A stretch of 64,000 bases of DNA from Chamaelirium japonicum (Eukaryota > Streptophyta > Magnoliopsida > Liliales > Melanthiaceae), in contig OX393550.1 in assembly GCA_947650365.1 (NCBI GenBank), forward strand, positions 103,318,343-103,382,342, given 5' to 3'. The translations under genes were made by a program, and so were the position numbers. This document shows positions 23,205-34,019 of this stretch, piece after piece. Each line of letters opens with the position of its first letter. Within the stretch, counting starts at the first letter, position 1. Below the pieces are notes generated by a model, which saw nothing but the letters and a program-made list of their open reading frames with translations, did not search any database and was not told the origin of the DNA.

Positions 23205-26200
23205 CTCCGTGTCCGCCGACAAGAAGCTCCCCCTCCAGTCCAGGGGCGCCCACAACGCCGTCGCCGCCGCCGCCGACATCGCCGCGACGGTCGCGGCCAA
23301 GAAGAAGACCCAGATGGAGCACATCCTCCTCCGCCCCGACACCTACATCGGCTCCGTCGAGAGGCACACCCAGATCCTCTGGGTCTACGAGGGCGGCGAG
23401 ATGGTCCACTGCCCCGTCACCTACACGCCGGGCTTCTACAAGATCTTCGACAAGATCCTCATCAACGCCGCCGACAACAAGCAGCGGGATCCCTCCATGG
23501 ATTCCGTCAAGGTCGACATCGATCCCGAGGCCAACTGCAGCAATGCCTACAATAACGGGGATGGAGGGAGTCCCCATCGAGATCCACCAGTTGGAGGGGG
23601 TCTACGTGATGGAGCTCATCTTCTGCCATCTCCGCACCAAGAAGACGACCGGCGGGCGGAACGGGTACGGGGCGAAGCTCTCCAACATCTTCTCCACCGA
23701 GTTCGTGATCCAGATCGCCGATGACAGGTATATTTTCTTGTTTCTTTTAGATAACTTGGGTGGATCTGATCATTATTTAGAAAAATCACCGAATACCCTA
23801 ATCCTCTCTTGTGAACTTGATCTTGTTGGGGGTTTTATGGATTGGATTAGATTTTCTTGTCTACATTAATTTCTATAGATATGGGTTATTTTTGTTATGT
23901 AATAATTTTGATCTCTCTGTTCTTCATTCTGATCATTATTTAGAAAAATCACAGAAAAATTCAGAGTTTTGGGTTATGTATTTATGAAGTTACTCAAATC
24001 TGTGGAGATAGGGTTATTCTTTTTATGAAGTTTCTCAAATCTGTACTGATTTGACAAAGTTTTTCTCATCATGGTTGATGCAAATCAGGATCGCAGAGAA
24101 AGTTAATGATCGGTGGGAGGTTTGTGCGTGAAGGCCAGTTCAGCAGGTATCTCTATTTTCAAGCAATGTGATTCACAGTTACTTTCTCAAATGGCCTCAA
24201 GAACTCGTGATCGTGTTTATTCAGGTCAGCTTCGTAAATGGGATCGCAACGATAAAGGGTGGCAGCCATGTGGAGTACGTTACGAACCAGATCACCAGCC
24301 ATGTGATGAATATTGTGAACAGGAAGACCAAGAACGCCAACCTCAAGGCCCACACTGTGAGGAACCACTTGTGGGTCTTTGTCCATGCCCTCATCGACAA
24401 CCCTGCATTCGACTCGCAAACAAAAGAGACCTTGCCTACTCGTCAGGGGAGCTTCGGATCGAAGTGCAAGCTCTCGCAGGAGTTCCTCAAGAAGGGTTAG
24501 AAGTAGTCCTTGTTCAAATGGGTTAATTGTTTAAGAAGCTGGATTTGGGGACTCAAGTCGATATTAATTCAAACTTTTTGTAACTTGCAGTTGCAAAATC
24601 TGGAATTGTGGAGACTTCAAGCAGATGGGACTAAGAGACAGAGGCTTACCAACATTCCAAAGCTTGAGGATGCTAACAATGCCAGTGTACCTTGATTTTG
24701 ACAGAAGGATACTCAGCCAAGGCTCTCGCTATGAGTATCGATCGACTCTAGTCTAGAACATTTCATCCCTTGTATGCTTGTTTCGCATATGGCCGGAGTC
24801 TCTGTGGTAGGACGTAACCACATAATCTTGTATGCTTGACATGCTTGTCATTAAGATATGGCCATCTCATGATAATGACAGACCAGGTTGTTTACGAGAA
24901 TGAATACCGATAGCTACTTTCATTCTCGATGATGTTTTAATAAAATTTTGGTGTTTACTTACAAGAAAGAAAATGTTCCTATGCCGGTGCAAGAAAATGC
25001 TCCCACATCAAAGACCTACTGATCAATTTCATCCACTCATTTTGGCCTTCACTGCTTAAAATGCCCTCATTCTTGGCAGACCTTAAAATCATTTTGATGA
25101 GACATTTTGATTCTAATTGGACGCCAACTGATGATAATTAGGCAACCATCAAGAATGGGAAGGTCATGGCCTTCTACTCGATGCCCGAGTTCGAAGGATG
25201 GAAGGAAAGTCTGCGAGGTAATGCAAATGGTTGGACAAGGTTTTTGTTGTACAAAGTGAAATGAACCCCCTGCACCTTACCTGAAGTGTTTTCTGTTCTC
25301 TTTAGTCATTTCTAACTAATACCGACCTCCTCGCAGGTGTTGGGTACAAGTACGTCGAAAGAAGGGAAGGAGTACTTCAGTGATATTGACAAACACAAGG
25401 AAGATTTTGTGTGGGCTGATGAACAGGATGGGGATGCAATGGAGCTAGCATTCAGCAAGAAAAAGATATAGGATAGGAATAATTGGCTTCGCCAATTTGA
25501 GGTAAATGATTCGTTGTAGTATTGCATGATCGTTTTCCACAATTTGGATAACATGGCGGAATCTGTTTGAATTTTTGCAGCCTGGAATTTTTCTTGATCA
25601 AAGAGAAAAACTCATCAAACAACAAGGAGCTCATATTGTTTTCATTGGCTGATTTGCAACGGTCGATGGACTGAAACCGCATCAGCGCAAAATTTACTGA
25701 CGTTGAGGGGAAACATATATGTTTAACGCAATCTATCCGTCATTCAGGTGGCCCAATTTTCGGTCTATGTTTCTGAACATTCATGGTGAGCAGAGTTTGG
25801 CAAGTACCATTATTGGGATGGCTCAAGATTATGTGGGTAGCAACAACATCAACCTTTTGCAGCTGGGTGGACAATTTGGCACCAGGCACCAAGTGAGACG
25901 CCACAAAACAAGTATCTGATCTTGCAATCAGAACCTTGACGTTGGAGAAGGTGCAAGAACTCTGTGAACAAATTAGAAGACAAGGTCAAGGAATTGAGAA
26001 GTACTACCCCCTCTCGATGCCTTTGAGAGTGAGCTCGATGTTCTCTTCTTTTTTTTGGCTAAAAAAAATAATTAGCTGTTCCTCAAATCTTTTCTCTTGG
26101 ATCAGGAACTTGAGAAGAAAGAAAGCCGAGGGGAAGGAGATCAAAGTGAAGGGCAACAATAGTAAGGCAACTTCTAGGCCTGCTCTGACGAAACCAAGGA

Positions 26201-26760
26201 AGAACACCTTAATGCAGTCTGTGTCATGGAATGAAGGCAGCTTTTGGCCTAGAATGATAGATTTCTCAATCTGGGTGCAGAAATTGCTAATACCTCAGAT
26301 TCTATTGAAGTTCATAAAAGTTGTTTAGCCTCAGATAATGATTTTTTTTAATCTATATACTTAATGATTCCATCTTATTCTTCTGGAATATGATCGGTTA
26401 GTAATTGAAAATTTTCATACGAAATGATCGAACTAAATTTTATTTCTTAAGGATCTTGATGGTACTCAATTCTAATTGGTTATCACAAAATGACCGGGCC
26501 GAAATGATATTATACCAAAATCCAACATTTCATTTTTTTTCGAACAATTTCAGAATTACAGCTTTTTCAGTGGAAAATTCCTACCTGGGTAATTTTTGGA
26601 ATTTTGTAACTATAAAGAAAGATTGTGCCGATACTTTAACTATAACACATTCTGTCTTTGTTACAGGGGCAGCTGAGGTGATTAAACTTAACCTAGAGCC
26701 TGCTCTCTAGGTTAAGAATGCTCCAGTTAAGAAGGTGAGCTGCAGTTAAGAAGGTGAGCT
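23205..26760 (+). pseudogene. DNA topoisomerase II pseudogene (unit copy 1)
   Basis: Pieces of a plant type IIA topoisomerase, which passes one DNA duplex through another in the nucleus, follow in the correct order with introns kept. N-terminal ATPase exon 23205-23727: LLRPDTYIGSVE, NAADNKQRDPSMDSVKVDID and GRNGYGAKLSNIFST. Then EKVNDRWEVC (24089-24146) and VSFVNGIATIKGG to LSQEFLKK (24225-24496). Then TKRQRLTNIPKLED and the Toprim remnant LTEGYSAKA with Asp changed to Tyr in EGDSA (24591-24745). Then LRYGHLMIMTDQ, PSLLKMPSFL, FYSMPEFEGWKES, EGKEYFSDIDKHK, and [20 protein letters not shown] (25785-25850). Defects: no start codon, a 4-base insertion near 23565, about 90 residues missing between the first two exons, a stop at the end of FSKKKI, and no active-site tyrosine region. 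It cannot encode an enzyme. Confidence 0.92.
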
Positions 26761-26814
26761 GCAGCTTTGCAAACTCAAGGCATTGCATTTTATGATAAAT
26801 ATTCATGGCCACTA

Positions 26815-27790
26815 CTTGGCTTTTTTTCTTCCAGCCTTCTCATCAATTTCATCCACTCACAAGCCTTCACTGCTTAACATGCCCCTCATTCTTGGCCTTC
26901 AATCATTTTGATGAGACATGCTGATTCTAATTGTATAGTTGGTTGCCAACTGATGATAATTGTTATATAGACGGTTAAACCAACAAGAATGGGAAGGTCT
27001 GGGACAAAATGCAAAAAGAAAGATATTCAGTAAGAAAATTTTCTTCAGTACAAAGTGAAATGAAGTGTTTTCTTCAATCAGTGTCAGTGATACAACAAGA
27101 AAAATATTCAGCAAGAAAATTTGGCTTTGCCAATTTGAGGTAAATGATTTGTTGTAGTACTGCATGATCGTTTTCCACAATTTGTTGCAGTATTGCATGA
27201 TCGTTTTCCATAACATGGCGGAATCTGTTTGAAATTTTGCAGCCTGGAACTTTTCTTGATCAAATAAACTCATCACTTTGTCAACAAAGGAGCCTAACAT
27301 TTTGGCTGATTTGCAACGGTCGATGGACAGAAACCAGGTGGAACTTTGTCAACAAAGGAGCTCACATTGTTCTTCTCTTCTGCTCTTTCAAGAGGAACTT
27401 TGTCAAATAAGCTAAGTGATGGAATAAGTTATAGAAGATTTATTGACGTTGGGGGAAATATATGTTTAACGCAACTTATCCGTCATTCAGGTGGCCTAAT
27501 TCTCGGGCTATGTTTATGAGCAGCCCATCATGGTGAGCAGGGATGGCTCAAGATACGTGGGTAGCAACAACCCTGCATTCGACTCGCAAACGAAAGAGAC
27601 CTTGCCTACTCGTCGGGGAGCTTCGGATCGAAGTGCAAGCTCTTGCAGGAGTTCCTCAAGAAGGGTTAGAAGTAGTTTTCAAATGGGTTAATTGTTTAAG
27701 AAGCTGAATTTGGGGACTCAAGTCGATATTAATTCAAACTTTTTTGTAACTTGTAGTTGCAAAATCTGGAATTTGGCTTACCAACATTCC
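26815..27790 (+). pseudogene. Additional topoisomerase II exon scraps (unit copy 1)
   Basis: The segment repeats degraded parts of the preceding pseudogene: LINFIHS/SLLNMPLILG-like DNA at 26838-26890, the intron border before the CCTGGAACTTTTCTTGATC exon (27240-27262), GGTGGCC-type exon DNA at 27490-27560, and then DNA matching 24400-24620 at 27568-27770. It ends where the telomere-like array begins. The order differs from that of the gene. Confidence 0.7.
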
Positions 27791-27799
27791 AAAGTTCAA

Positions 27800-30590
27800 G
27801 ATGCGTAGGTTAGGGTTACGAGGGTTACGGGGTTAGGACTAGGGTTAGGAGTGTTAGGGGGTTAGGGTTAGGAGTGGGGTTAGGAGTGTTAGGGGGTTAG
27901 GGTTAGGAGTGGGGTTAGGAGTTAGGGTTAGTGGGGTTATGAGGGTTTAGGATTAGGAGTGGGGTTAGGGTTAGGATTAGGGTTGGGTTAGCGTTAGGGT
28001 TAGCGTAGGTAGGGTTTAGGGTTTAGGGTTTAGGCTTTAGGCTTTAGGAGGGGGAGGGGTAGGGGGAGGGGTAGGGTTAGGAGTGGGGGTTAGGGGTTAG
28101 GGTTAGGAGGTAGGGTTAGGAGTAGTATTAGGGGGTTAGGGTTAGGAGTAGTATTAGGGGGTTAGGGTTAGGAGATAGGGTTAGGAGTGTTAGGGGGTGG
28201 TTAGGAGGTAAGGGTTAGGATGGATTAGGATTAGGATTAGGAGTGGGGGTTAGGGCGTAGGTTAGGAGGGTAGGGTTAGGGTTAGCAGGGTTAGGGTTAG
28301 GAGGGTTAGGGTTAGGGTTAGTAGGGGGGGTTAGGGTTAGGACGGAGTAGCGGGGTTAGGGTTAGGAGTGTTAGGGTTAGGAGGTGGGTTAGGGTTAGGA
28401 GGGTAGGTTAGGGTTAGGGTTAGGAGGTGCGGGGGGTTAGGGTTAGGGTTAGGGGGGCAGGGGAGTTAGGGTTAGGGTTAGGGGGGGGCGGGGGGTTAAG
28501 GTTAGGGTTAGGGGTGTTAGGGTTAGGAGGTGGGTTAGGGTTAGGAGGGTAGGTTAGGGTTAGGGTTAGGAGGTGCGGGGGGTTAGGGTTAGGGTTAGGG
28601 GGGCAGGGGAGTTAGGGTTAGGGTTAGGGGGGGGGCGGGGGGTTAAGGTTAGGGTTAGGGGGGCTGGGGGGGAGTTAGGGTTAGGGTTAGGGGGGGGGGG
28701 CAGGGGGTTAGGAGGGTAGGTTAGGGTTAGGGTTAGGGTTAGGGGGGGGCAGGGGGTTAGGAGGGTAGGTTAGGGTTAGTTAGGGTTAGGAGGGGCAGGG
28801 GGGTTAGGGTTTAGGGTTAGGGGGGGTTAGGAGGGTAGGTTAGGGTTAGGGTTAGGGGGGGCAGGGGGTTAGGAGGTTAGGGTTAGGAGGGGCAGGGGGT
28901 TAGGGTTAGGAGGGGGGCAGGGGGGTTAGGGTTAGGAGGGTTGGTTAGGGTTAGGAGGAGGGGCAAGGGGGTTAGGGTTATGAGGGGCAGGGGGTTAGGG
29001 TTAGAGTTAGGAGGGGCAAGGGGGGTTAGGGTTAGGATTAGGAGGGGCGGGGGTTAGGAGGGTAGGTTAGGGTTAGGATTAGGAGGGGCGGGGGTTAGGA
29101 GGGTAGGTTAGGGTTAGGGTTAGGAGGGGTAGGTTAGGGTTTAGGGGTTAGGAGGGGCAGGGGGGTTAGGGTTAGGAGGGTAGGTTAGGGTTAGGAGGGG
29201 GGCAGTAGGGTTAGGGTTAGGAGGGTAGGTTAGGGTTAGGATTAGGAGGGGCGGGGGTTAGGAGGGTAGGTTAGGGTTAGGGTTAGGAGGGTAGGTTAGG
29301 GTTTAGGGTTAGGGTTAGGAGGGGCAGGGGGGTTAGGGTTAGGAGGGTAGGTTAGGGTTAGGAGGGGGGCAGTGGGGTTAGGGTTAGGAGGGTTGGTTAG
29401 GGTTAGGAGGAGGGGCAAGGGGGGTTAGGGTTAGGAGGGGCAGGGGGTTAGGGTTAGAGTTAGGAGGGCCAGGGGGGTTAGGGTTAGAAGGGGCAGGGGG
29501 GTTAGGGTTAGGAGGGGCAGGGGGTTAGGGTAGGAGGTGGGGGTTAGGAGGCGTAGGGGGGTTAGGGTTAGGAGGCGCGGGTTAGGGTTAGGAGGGGCAG
29601 GGGGTTAGGAGGGGCAGGTTAGTGGGGTTAGGAGGGGGGGCGGGTTAGGGGTAGGGAGGGGCAGGGAGGGGGTTAGGGTAGTTTAGGGTTAGGGTTAGGG
29701 GGCGCAGGGTCGGTTGGGGGTTAGGAGGCGCACGGGTTAGGGTTAGGAGGGGGCGGGTTAGGGGGTTAGGAAGGCGGGGGCGGGTTAGAGGTTAGGGTTA
29801 GGAGGGGCGGTTAGGAAGGGGCGGTTAGGAGGGTTAGGGCTAGGGTTAGGAGGGTTAGGGTTAGGGTTTAGGAGGGGCGGGTTAGGAGGGTTAGGGTTAG
29901 GGTATGAGGGTAGGTTTAAGGGAGGGGTGGGTTAGGGGGTTAGAGGGGTAGGGGGTTAGGGTTAGGACGTAGGGGGGTTAGGAGGGCGGTTAGGGGCTTG
30001 GGGGGGGGGGGGGTTAGGGTTAGGGGGAGGGTTTAGGGTTTAGGAGGGGCGGGTTAGGAAGGTTAGGGTTAGGGGTTAGGGTTAGGAGGTTAGGGTTAGG
30101 AGCGGGGTTAGATCAATTAGGAGGGGTTTTAGGGCGTAGGTTGAGGGTATTAGGAGGAGGGTTTAATTAAGGTGGGTTAGGAGGGTTTAGGAGGGGGGGG
30201 GGGGGGGTAGGAGGGGTTAGGGAGGCGCGGGTTAGGTAGGTTAGGAGGGGTGGTTAGGAGGGTTTAATGGGTTAGGGGAGTGGGGTTAGGAGGGTTTAAT
30301 GGGTTAGGGGAGTGGGGTTAGAGTTAGGGTTAGGAGGGTTTAGAGGGTTGGGGGGGCGGGGGGGGGGGGGTTTAGGGGGTTAACGTTAAGGGGGGTTAGT
30401 TAGTCGGGTTTAGGAGGGGGTAGGTTAGGTTAGGAAAGGGCTTAGTGGGGAGGGGAGAGAGGGGGAGGGTTAGGGGGAAGGGGAGGAGGGGACAGAGGGG
30501 GAGGGTTAGGAGGGGTTAGGGGGAGTGGGGTTAGGGTAGTTAGGGGGTTAGTGGGTTAGGAGGGTTTAGGGTTTAGTGGGGAGGGAGATT
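27800..30590 (+). repeat. Degenerate telomere-like array, 2.8 kb (GGTTAG type)
   Basis: GGTTAGGGTTAGG words are mixed with GAGGGGCAGGGGG blocks and G homopolymers. Six-base TTAGGG units dominate; the seven-base TTTAGGG form appears in short runs only (around 28015-28035). The G-rich strand is the plus strand throughout. The array follows unit copy 1 directly. It is far too degenerate to be an active telomere. The long G runs may also contain base-calling or assembly errors. Confidence 0.9.
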
Positions 30591-31310
30591 GAAAAGAACT
30601 GAATCCGCGCGCGCTGGAACTGGATCGACTCCGGATCACTCGGATTCATTCATGACGAACGAGAGAATCGATTGTGCGCTATAAATCCGCAACTGGAAGG
30701 GATGCAGCAGGCTATGCTGCCAGAGGGGGAGGGGAGCGGGGTGAGGAGGGTATGGCGTGGTGGGAGGGTTTTAATGTTTTGCCACTTCAAGTGTTTGTTT
30801 TGCGAAAGTGTGAAAGAGAGAAAAATGACAGAAAGCTTAAAAAGTGTTATTTTTGATAGGGAAAGTTTTATTTTAGATCAAAAAGCTTCGAAATCGGGCA
30901 GTTGAAAAAGGAGCCTCCGGAGGGTTGACCAAAAGTCCCACTTTTGCTATTGATCTCGAAATAAACAACTGAATTGCTTGAGTTCCACCACTTTGACGGT
31001 TTCTACATTTCGTCGAAACAAATTGTGATGCAAATATCCTCAAAACCACTGAATTGTCTGTGTGTGGAATTATAAGATTGTCACAACTGAATTGTCTGTG
31101 TGTGGAAGTATAAGATTGTCACAACTTTCCATTTCTACTACCACTGCTTTGGGCAGTTTGACACCCGTTCTCCGCTCGGTGTGGCGCTCCCGCATGTCAG
31201 CGCAGCGATTTCCTGGGGCCATGTGGCCCTTGTGGCAACTACTATACATCTGTGTGGTGACTATTGGGTCTAGCTAGGGCCCACTATGTACCACCAAAAA
31301 AAAAAAACTT
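30591..31310. repeat. Non-coding spacer with block X copy 1
   Basis: No gene is seen. The part from about 30770 (GCCACTTCAAGTGTTTGTTT) to 31305 has a diverged copy at about 40675-41280, including shared words GTGGAAGTATAAGATTGTCA, TTTCCATTTCTACT and an A tract near the end. The first 170 bases (30591-30760) were not found elsewhere in the window. Confidence 0.75.
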
Positions 31311-32173
31311 TGTAGTTTCTCCAAGACGAGGACACTTGTCAATCCAATGACATCTTGTGGTATGGGACACCTACTGACAAGAAAGGGAGCGATCTCTCTC
31401 GCGAGGGAGCTAGCTGCAAGCGACGTGGGAGAGACATGCTGCAAGCGATGTGCGATCAGCGAGCTATCTACGGGCAATGTATGATCGGTGAGCTGCCTGC
31501 GGGTGACATGTGAGAGTCTCCTTACGGTATGAGATACCTACCGACAATAGGGGGTGATCTCCCTAGTGGGGCGAGTTCACTCGTGTGCGAGCCGATCGCA
31601 GGAGACCTCAGTATCCGAGCTATAGGAGGTGCTGAATCTTCTGAAGTGTTCTTTGAGCTTCGAATAAAAGGTGATACCTCGCGTGCGAGCCGATCGTGGG
31701 CGATCTCGCGAGCGACCCCAGTATCCGAGCTGTAGGTGATCAGATCATGCATCTTCTGAAGTGTTCTTTCAGCTTCCAACAAAAAAGGCAAAACCTCGCA
31801 TGTGAGCTGACCCTGCGAGTCCCGTACCGAGACACGGGTCCCTCCTGGGACTTCGTTGTTCATTCGAGTTTGAGGCTAAAGTGAGTTGGACTCCTCCCAG
31901 GGGATACAAGACGAACTCTTAAATCGAAGACGACTTCGTGTACACCCAGGGGATACGGGACGAACTCTTAAATCAAAGACGATCTCGTGTACTTTGATGG
32001 CAGGCTGGTGCTAATTTTCAAGCACCATCAAGACCCAATTTTTTTTTTTCATTGGCATATGAGGTCGTGTTTGGTTTGCGGGCTCTTGTGACTTTGGAAT
32101 GGCAAATGAATATGAGTCCGAACGTCCCCATCTAAATCATTGCGGTCAAACCCCCTTTGGCTTCCAAAACCCT

Positions 32174-32226
<53 letters not shown>

Positions 32227-32230
32227 GGAT
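31311..32230. repeat. Block Y copy 1: GC-rich repeated DNA with internal repeats
   Basis: From about 31540 to 32230 the DNA matches 63180-64000 closely. It holds internal repeats such as TCTTCTGAAGTGTTCTTT (twice), TATCCGAGCT and a 54-bp doublet built on CAGGGGATAC (near 31900 and 31947). A small stem GGTGCT/AGCACC lies near 32010-32030. Open frames on the minus strand follow the internal repeats and match no known protein. It may derive from an LTR retrotransposon, but no LTR borders were found. The segment 31311-31540 precedes the shared part and has similar GCGAG/GATCG-rich words. Confidence 0.75.
32175..32227. repeat. CT microsatellite
   Basis: About 50 bases of CT dinucleotide with one CC interruption. 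The same microsatellite, longer, lies at 63908-63980 in the other copy of block Y. Confidence 0.95.
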
Positions 32231-32652
32231 GGACTTCCCTAAGCCCCTCTTCTGCCACCTCATATCCCTAAAACCATCCCGCAGCCATCGCCATCCAGCT
32301 CTCTCCGGCACCGAGGAGGGCAAATCCAATCTTAGGATAGCTTCTTACGCCTCGACCCAGGCTATTTTCTCTCCCTTCATCTCCATACATTTATCTGCTA
32401 AATTAGTTATTCTATGTTTGTTCTAGTGCTACTAGAATTAGATTCTCTATCTAAATATTCCATGCTATAATCCTTCTAAATAAATTAGCCTTTGATAAAA
32501 AAGTGAACTGTAGTCATTGCTTATTTTCAAAGTTAGCAAACATAACTAATTGTATCTTGTTTTAATGCCCTCTAAATTTGGTATTTGCAAATCATAATAG
32601 CCATCTTAATCTCTGTTTTAGCAATTTATAACCAATCGCTTTTGATCAGGTG

Positions 32653-33193
32653 ATGGAGTCCACCACCACCCTCTTCAACCAGATGATCAAGGCCACCGGC
32701 GACGTCGCCTCCCTTCTTCTGTACAATCAGATGCGAAGAAGAGGTGTCGTGCCCAGCAGCTTCACCTATTCCTTCCTCCTCAGCGCCTGCACCGAGGGAC
32801 CACTCCTGATGCGTGGCGAGCAGCTGCACGCGAGGATCGTGTCGAGCGGCTTCGGATCCAACGTCTTCGTCCAGACACCACATTCTAGTGATGTGGACGT
32901 GGTCGCTGTACGAGCGCGGGGAGCTAACCAAGATTGTGGACTCTTCCCTGAGTGGTGACTTCAACGCGGAGGAGGCCTACAGGTTCTTGACGGTCGACCT
33001 GCTCTCCACGCAGGACATCCCGAAGCTCCGGCCGCCCATGTCCGCCGTCGTCGGGATGCTAGCGAGCCAGAGTGACGTGAACCTGGAGATCACGAAGCCC
33101 GGCCTGATGCCCAACTTCATGGACCTGAAACTTAGGACCCAGGAGAAGCTTGATGCGTGGAGCTCAGCCCCGCATGTCACTAGATCACTATGA
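32653..33193 (+). pseudogene. PPR fragment and kinase C-terminal fragment (unit copy 2)
   Basis: This is the second copy of the pair at 22143-22683, with the same junction and frame change. The PPR part (32653-32878) reads LFNQMIKATGDVASLLLYNQ and GEQLHARIVSSGFGSNVFVQ. The kinase part (32888-33193) reads WSLYERGELTKIVDSSLSGD and LRPPMSAVVGMLASQ and ends with TGA. The two copies differ by a few percent. Both lack the rest of their parent genes. Confidence 0.8.
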
Positions 33194-33587
33194 GCAGCTA
33201 ATCAAAAGGAAGGGGTGTGTAGAGAGAAGGTTTTAAGGTTAATTGTTCCTTGTAACATTCACTAATCTTGTTTTGATCAATTGTTTGTGTGTAGCTCATG
33301 TAAATATGCTCATGCATTAGGGGTAATTGTGAAATTTTCAAAATCAAATGGAGTTTACTGATCTTTTAAGTGGGTTGCTTTTGCAAAAGAAGTGGTTGGC
33401 ATTCTTTTTCTCTGGAGGTAGGGCTGTGTTCTTGATGCACTGATGGAAGCCCTATTAGCCTGCCTTTGAATGACTCGAGCTCGAGTCATAACCCGTTTGG
33501 ATTTGGCTCAGTGTACATATTGCATCGCGGTGTGCAATATCGTCGAATAGATGGTGTGCATCTTTAAGCTTCCCCATTCCAGCATAC

Positions 33588-33790
33588 ATGCCCACCACCA
33601 CCCTCTTCAACTAGATGATCAGGGCCGGCGGCGGCGCCGCATCCCTTTTTCTGTACAATCAGATGTGAAGAAGTGGCACTGCGCCCAACGGCATCACCTA
33701 TTCCTTCCTCCTTAGTGCCTTCGCCGAGGGACCACTCATGCCCTGAAGCAAGGCGAGCAGCTGCACGCGAGCATTCATCCGTTCGGCACG
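33588..33790 (+). pseudogene. Second, more decayed PPR fragment in unit copy 2
   Basis: The DNA again follows the PPR start (TTCAACTAGATGATCAGGGC, CTGTACAATCAGATGTGAAG) with in-frame stops and ends near GAGCAGCTGCACGCGAG. In copy 1 the matching place (22895-22980) keeps only a scrap with GGATCCAACGTCTTCGTCC. A tandem duplication of the PPR fragment was therefore later partly deleted in copy 1. Confidence 0.65.
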
Positions 33791-34019
33791 CCGAGCATTA
33801 CACGACATTGTTGCCTGATCGGGCATGTCACACGAGACAAATATCGTTATGTAATTTCATCGGAATCTCCTTTTCAAAGCAAATTCAAACAAAACCCATC
33901 TCGAGCAATCTTAGCCGTCCGATCTCCCATCGCGAACCTCCTCCACCCTCCATTCAAATCCCCTCGACTCAAATTTCGACCGTTGTGCTCGCCTCATTAA
34001 AACCCCCCTCCAGTCTCAG

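Noticed and set aside
23131..23577. 148-codon minus-strand ORF rich in Gly and Val
   Set aside because: Antisense shadow of the GC-rich topoisomerase II ATPase exon.
24113..24526. 137-codon plus frame with RTRDRVYSGQLRKWDRND
   Set aside because: Off-frame reading of topoisomerase II exons; the true frame gives VSFVNGIATIKGG.
27800..30590. Active telomere or chromosome end
   Set aside because: The repeat is highly degenerate and followed by further duplicated DNA and a gene, so it is interstitial.
31522..31863. Minus-strand ORF conserved in both copies of block Y (also 63023-63445)
   Set aside because: Conservation follows the recent duplication of the block. The ORF runs over internal DNA repeats, breaks differently in the two copies and resembles no protein.
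32049..32426. Ser/Leu-rich and Arg/Glu-rich ORFs on both strands
   Set aside because: Translations of the CT microsatellite and its surroundings.
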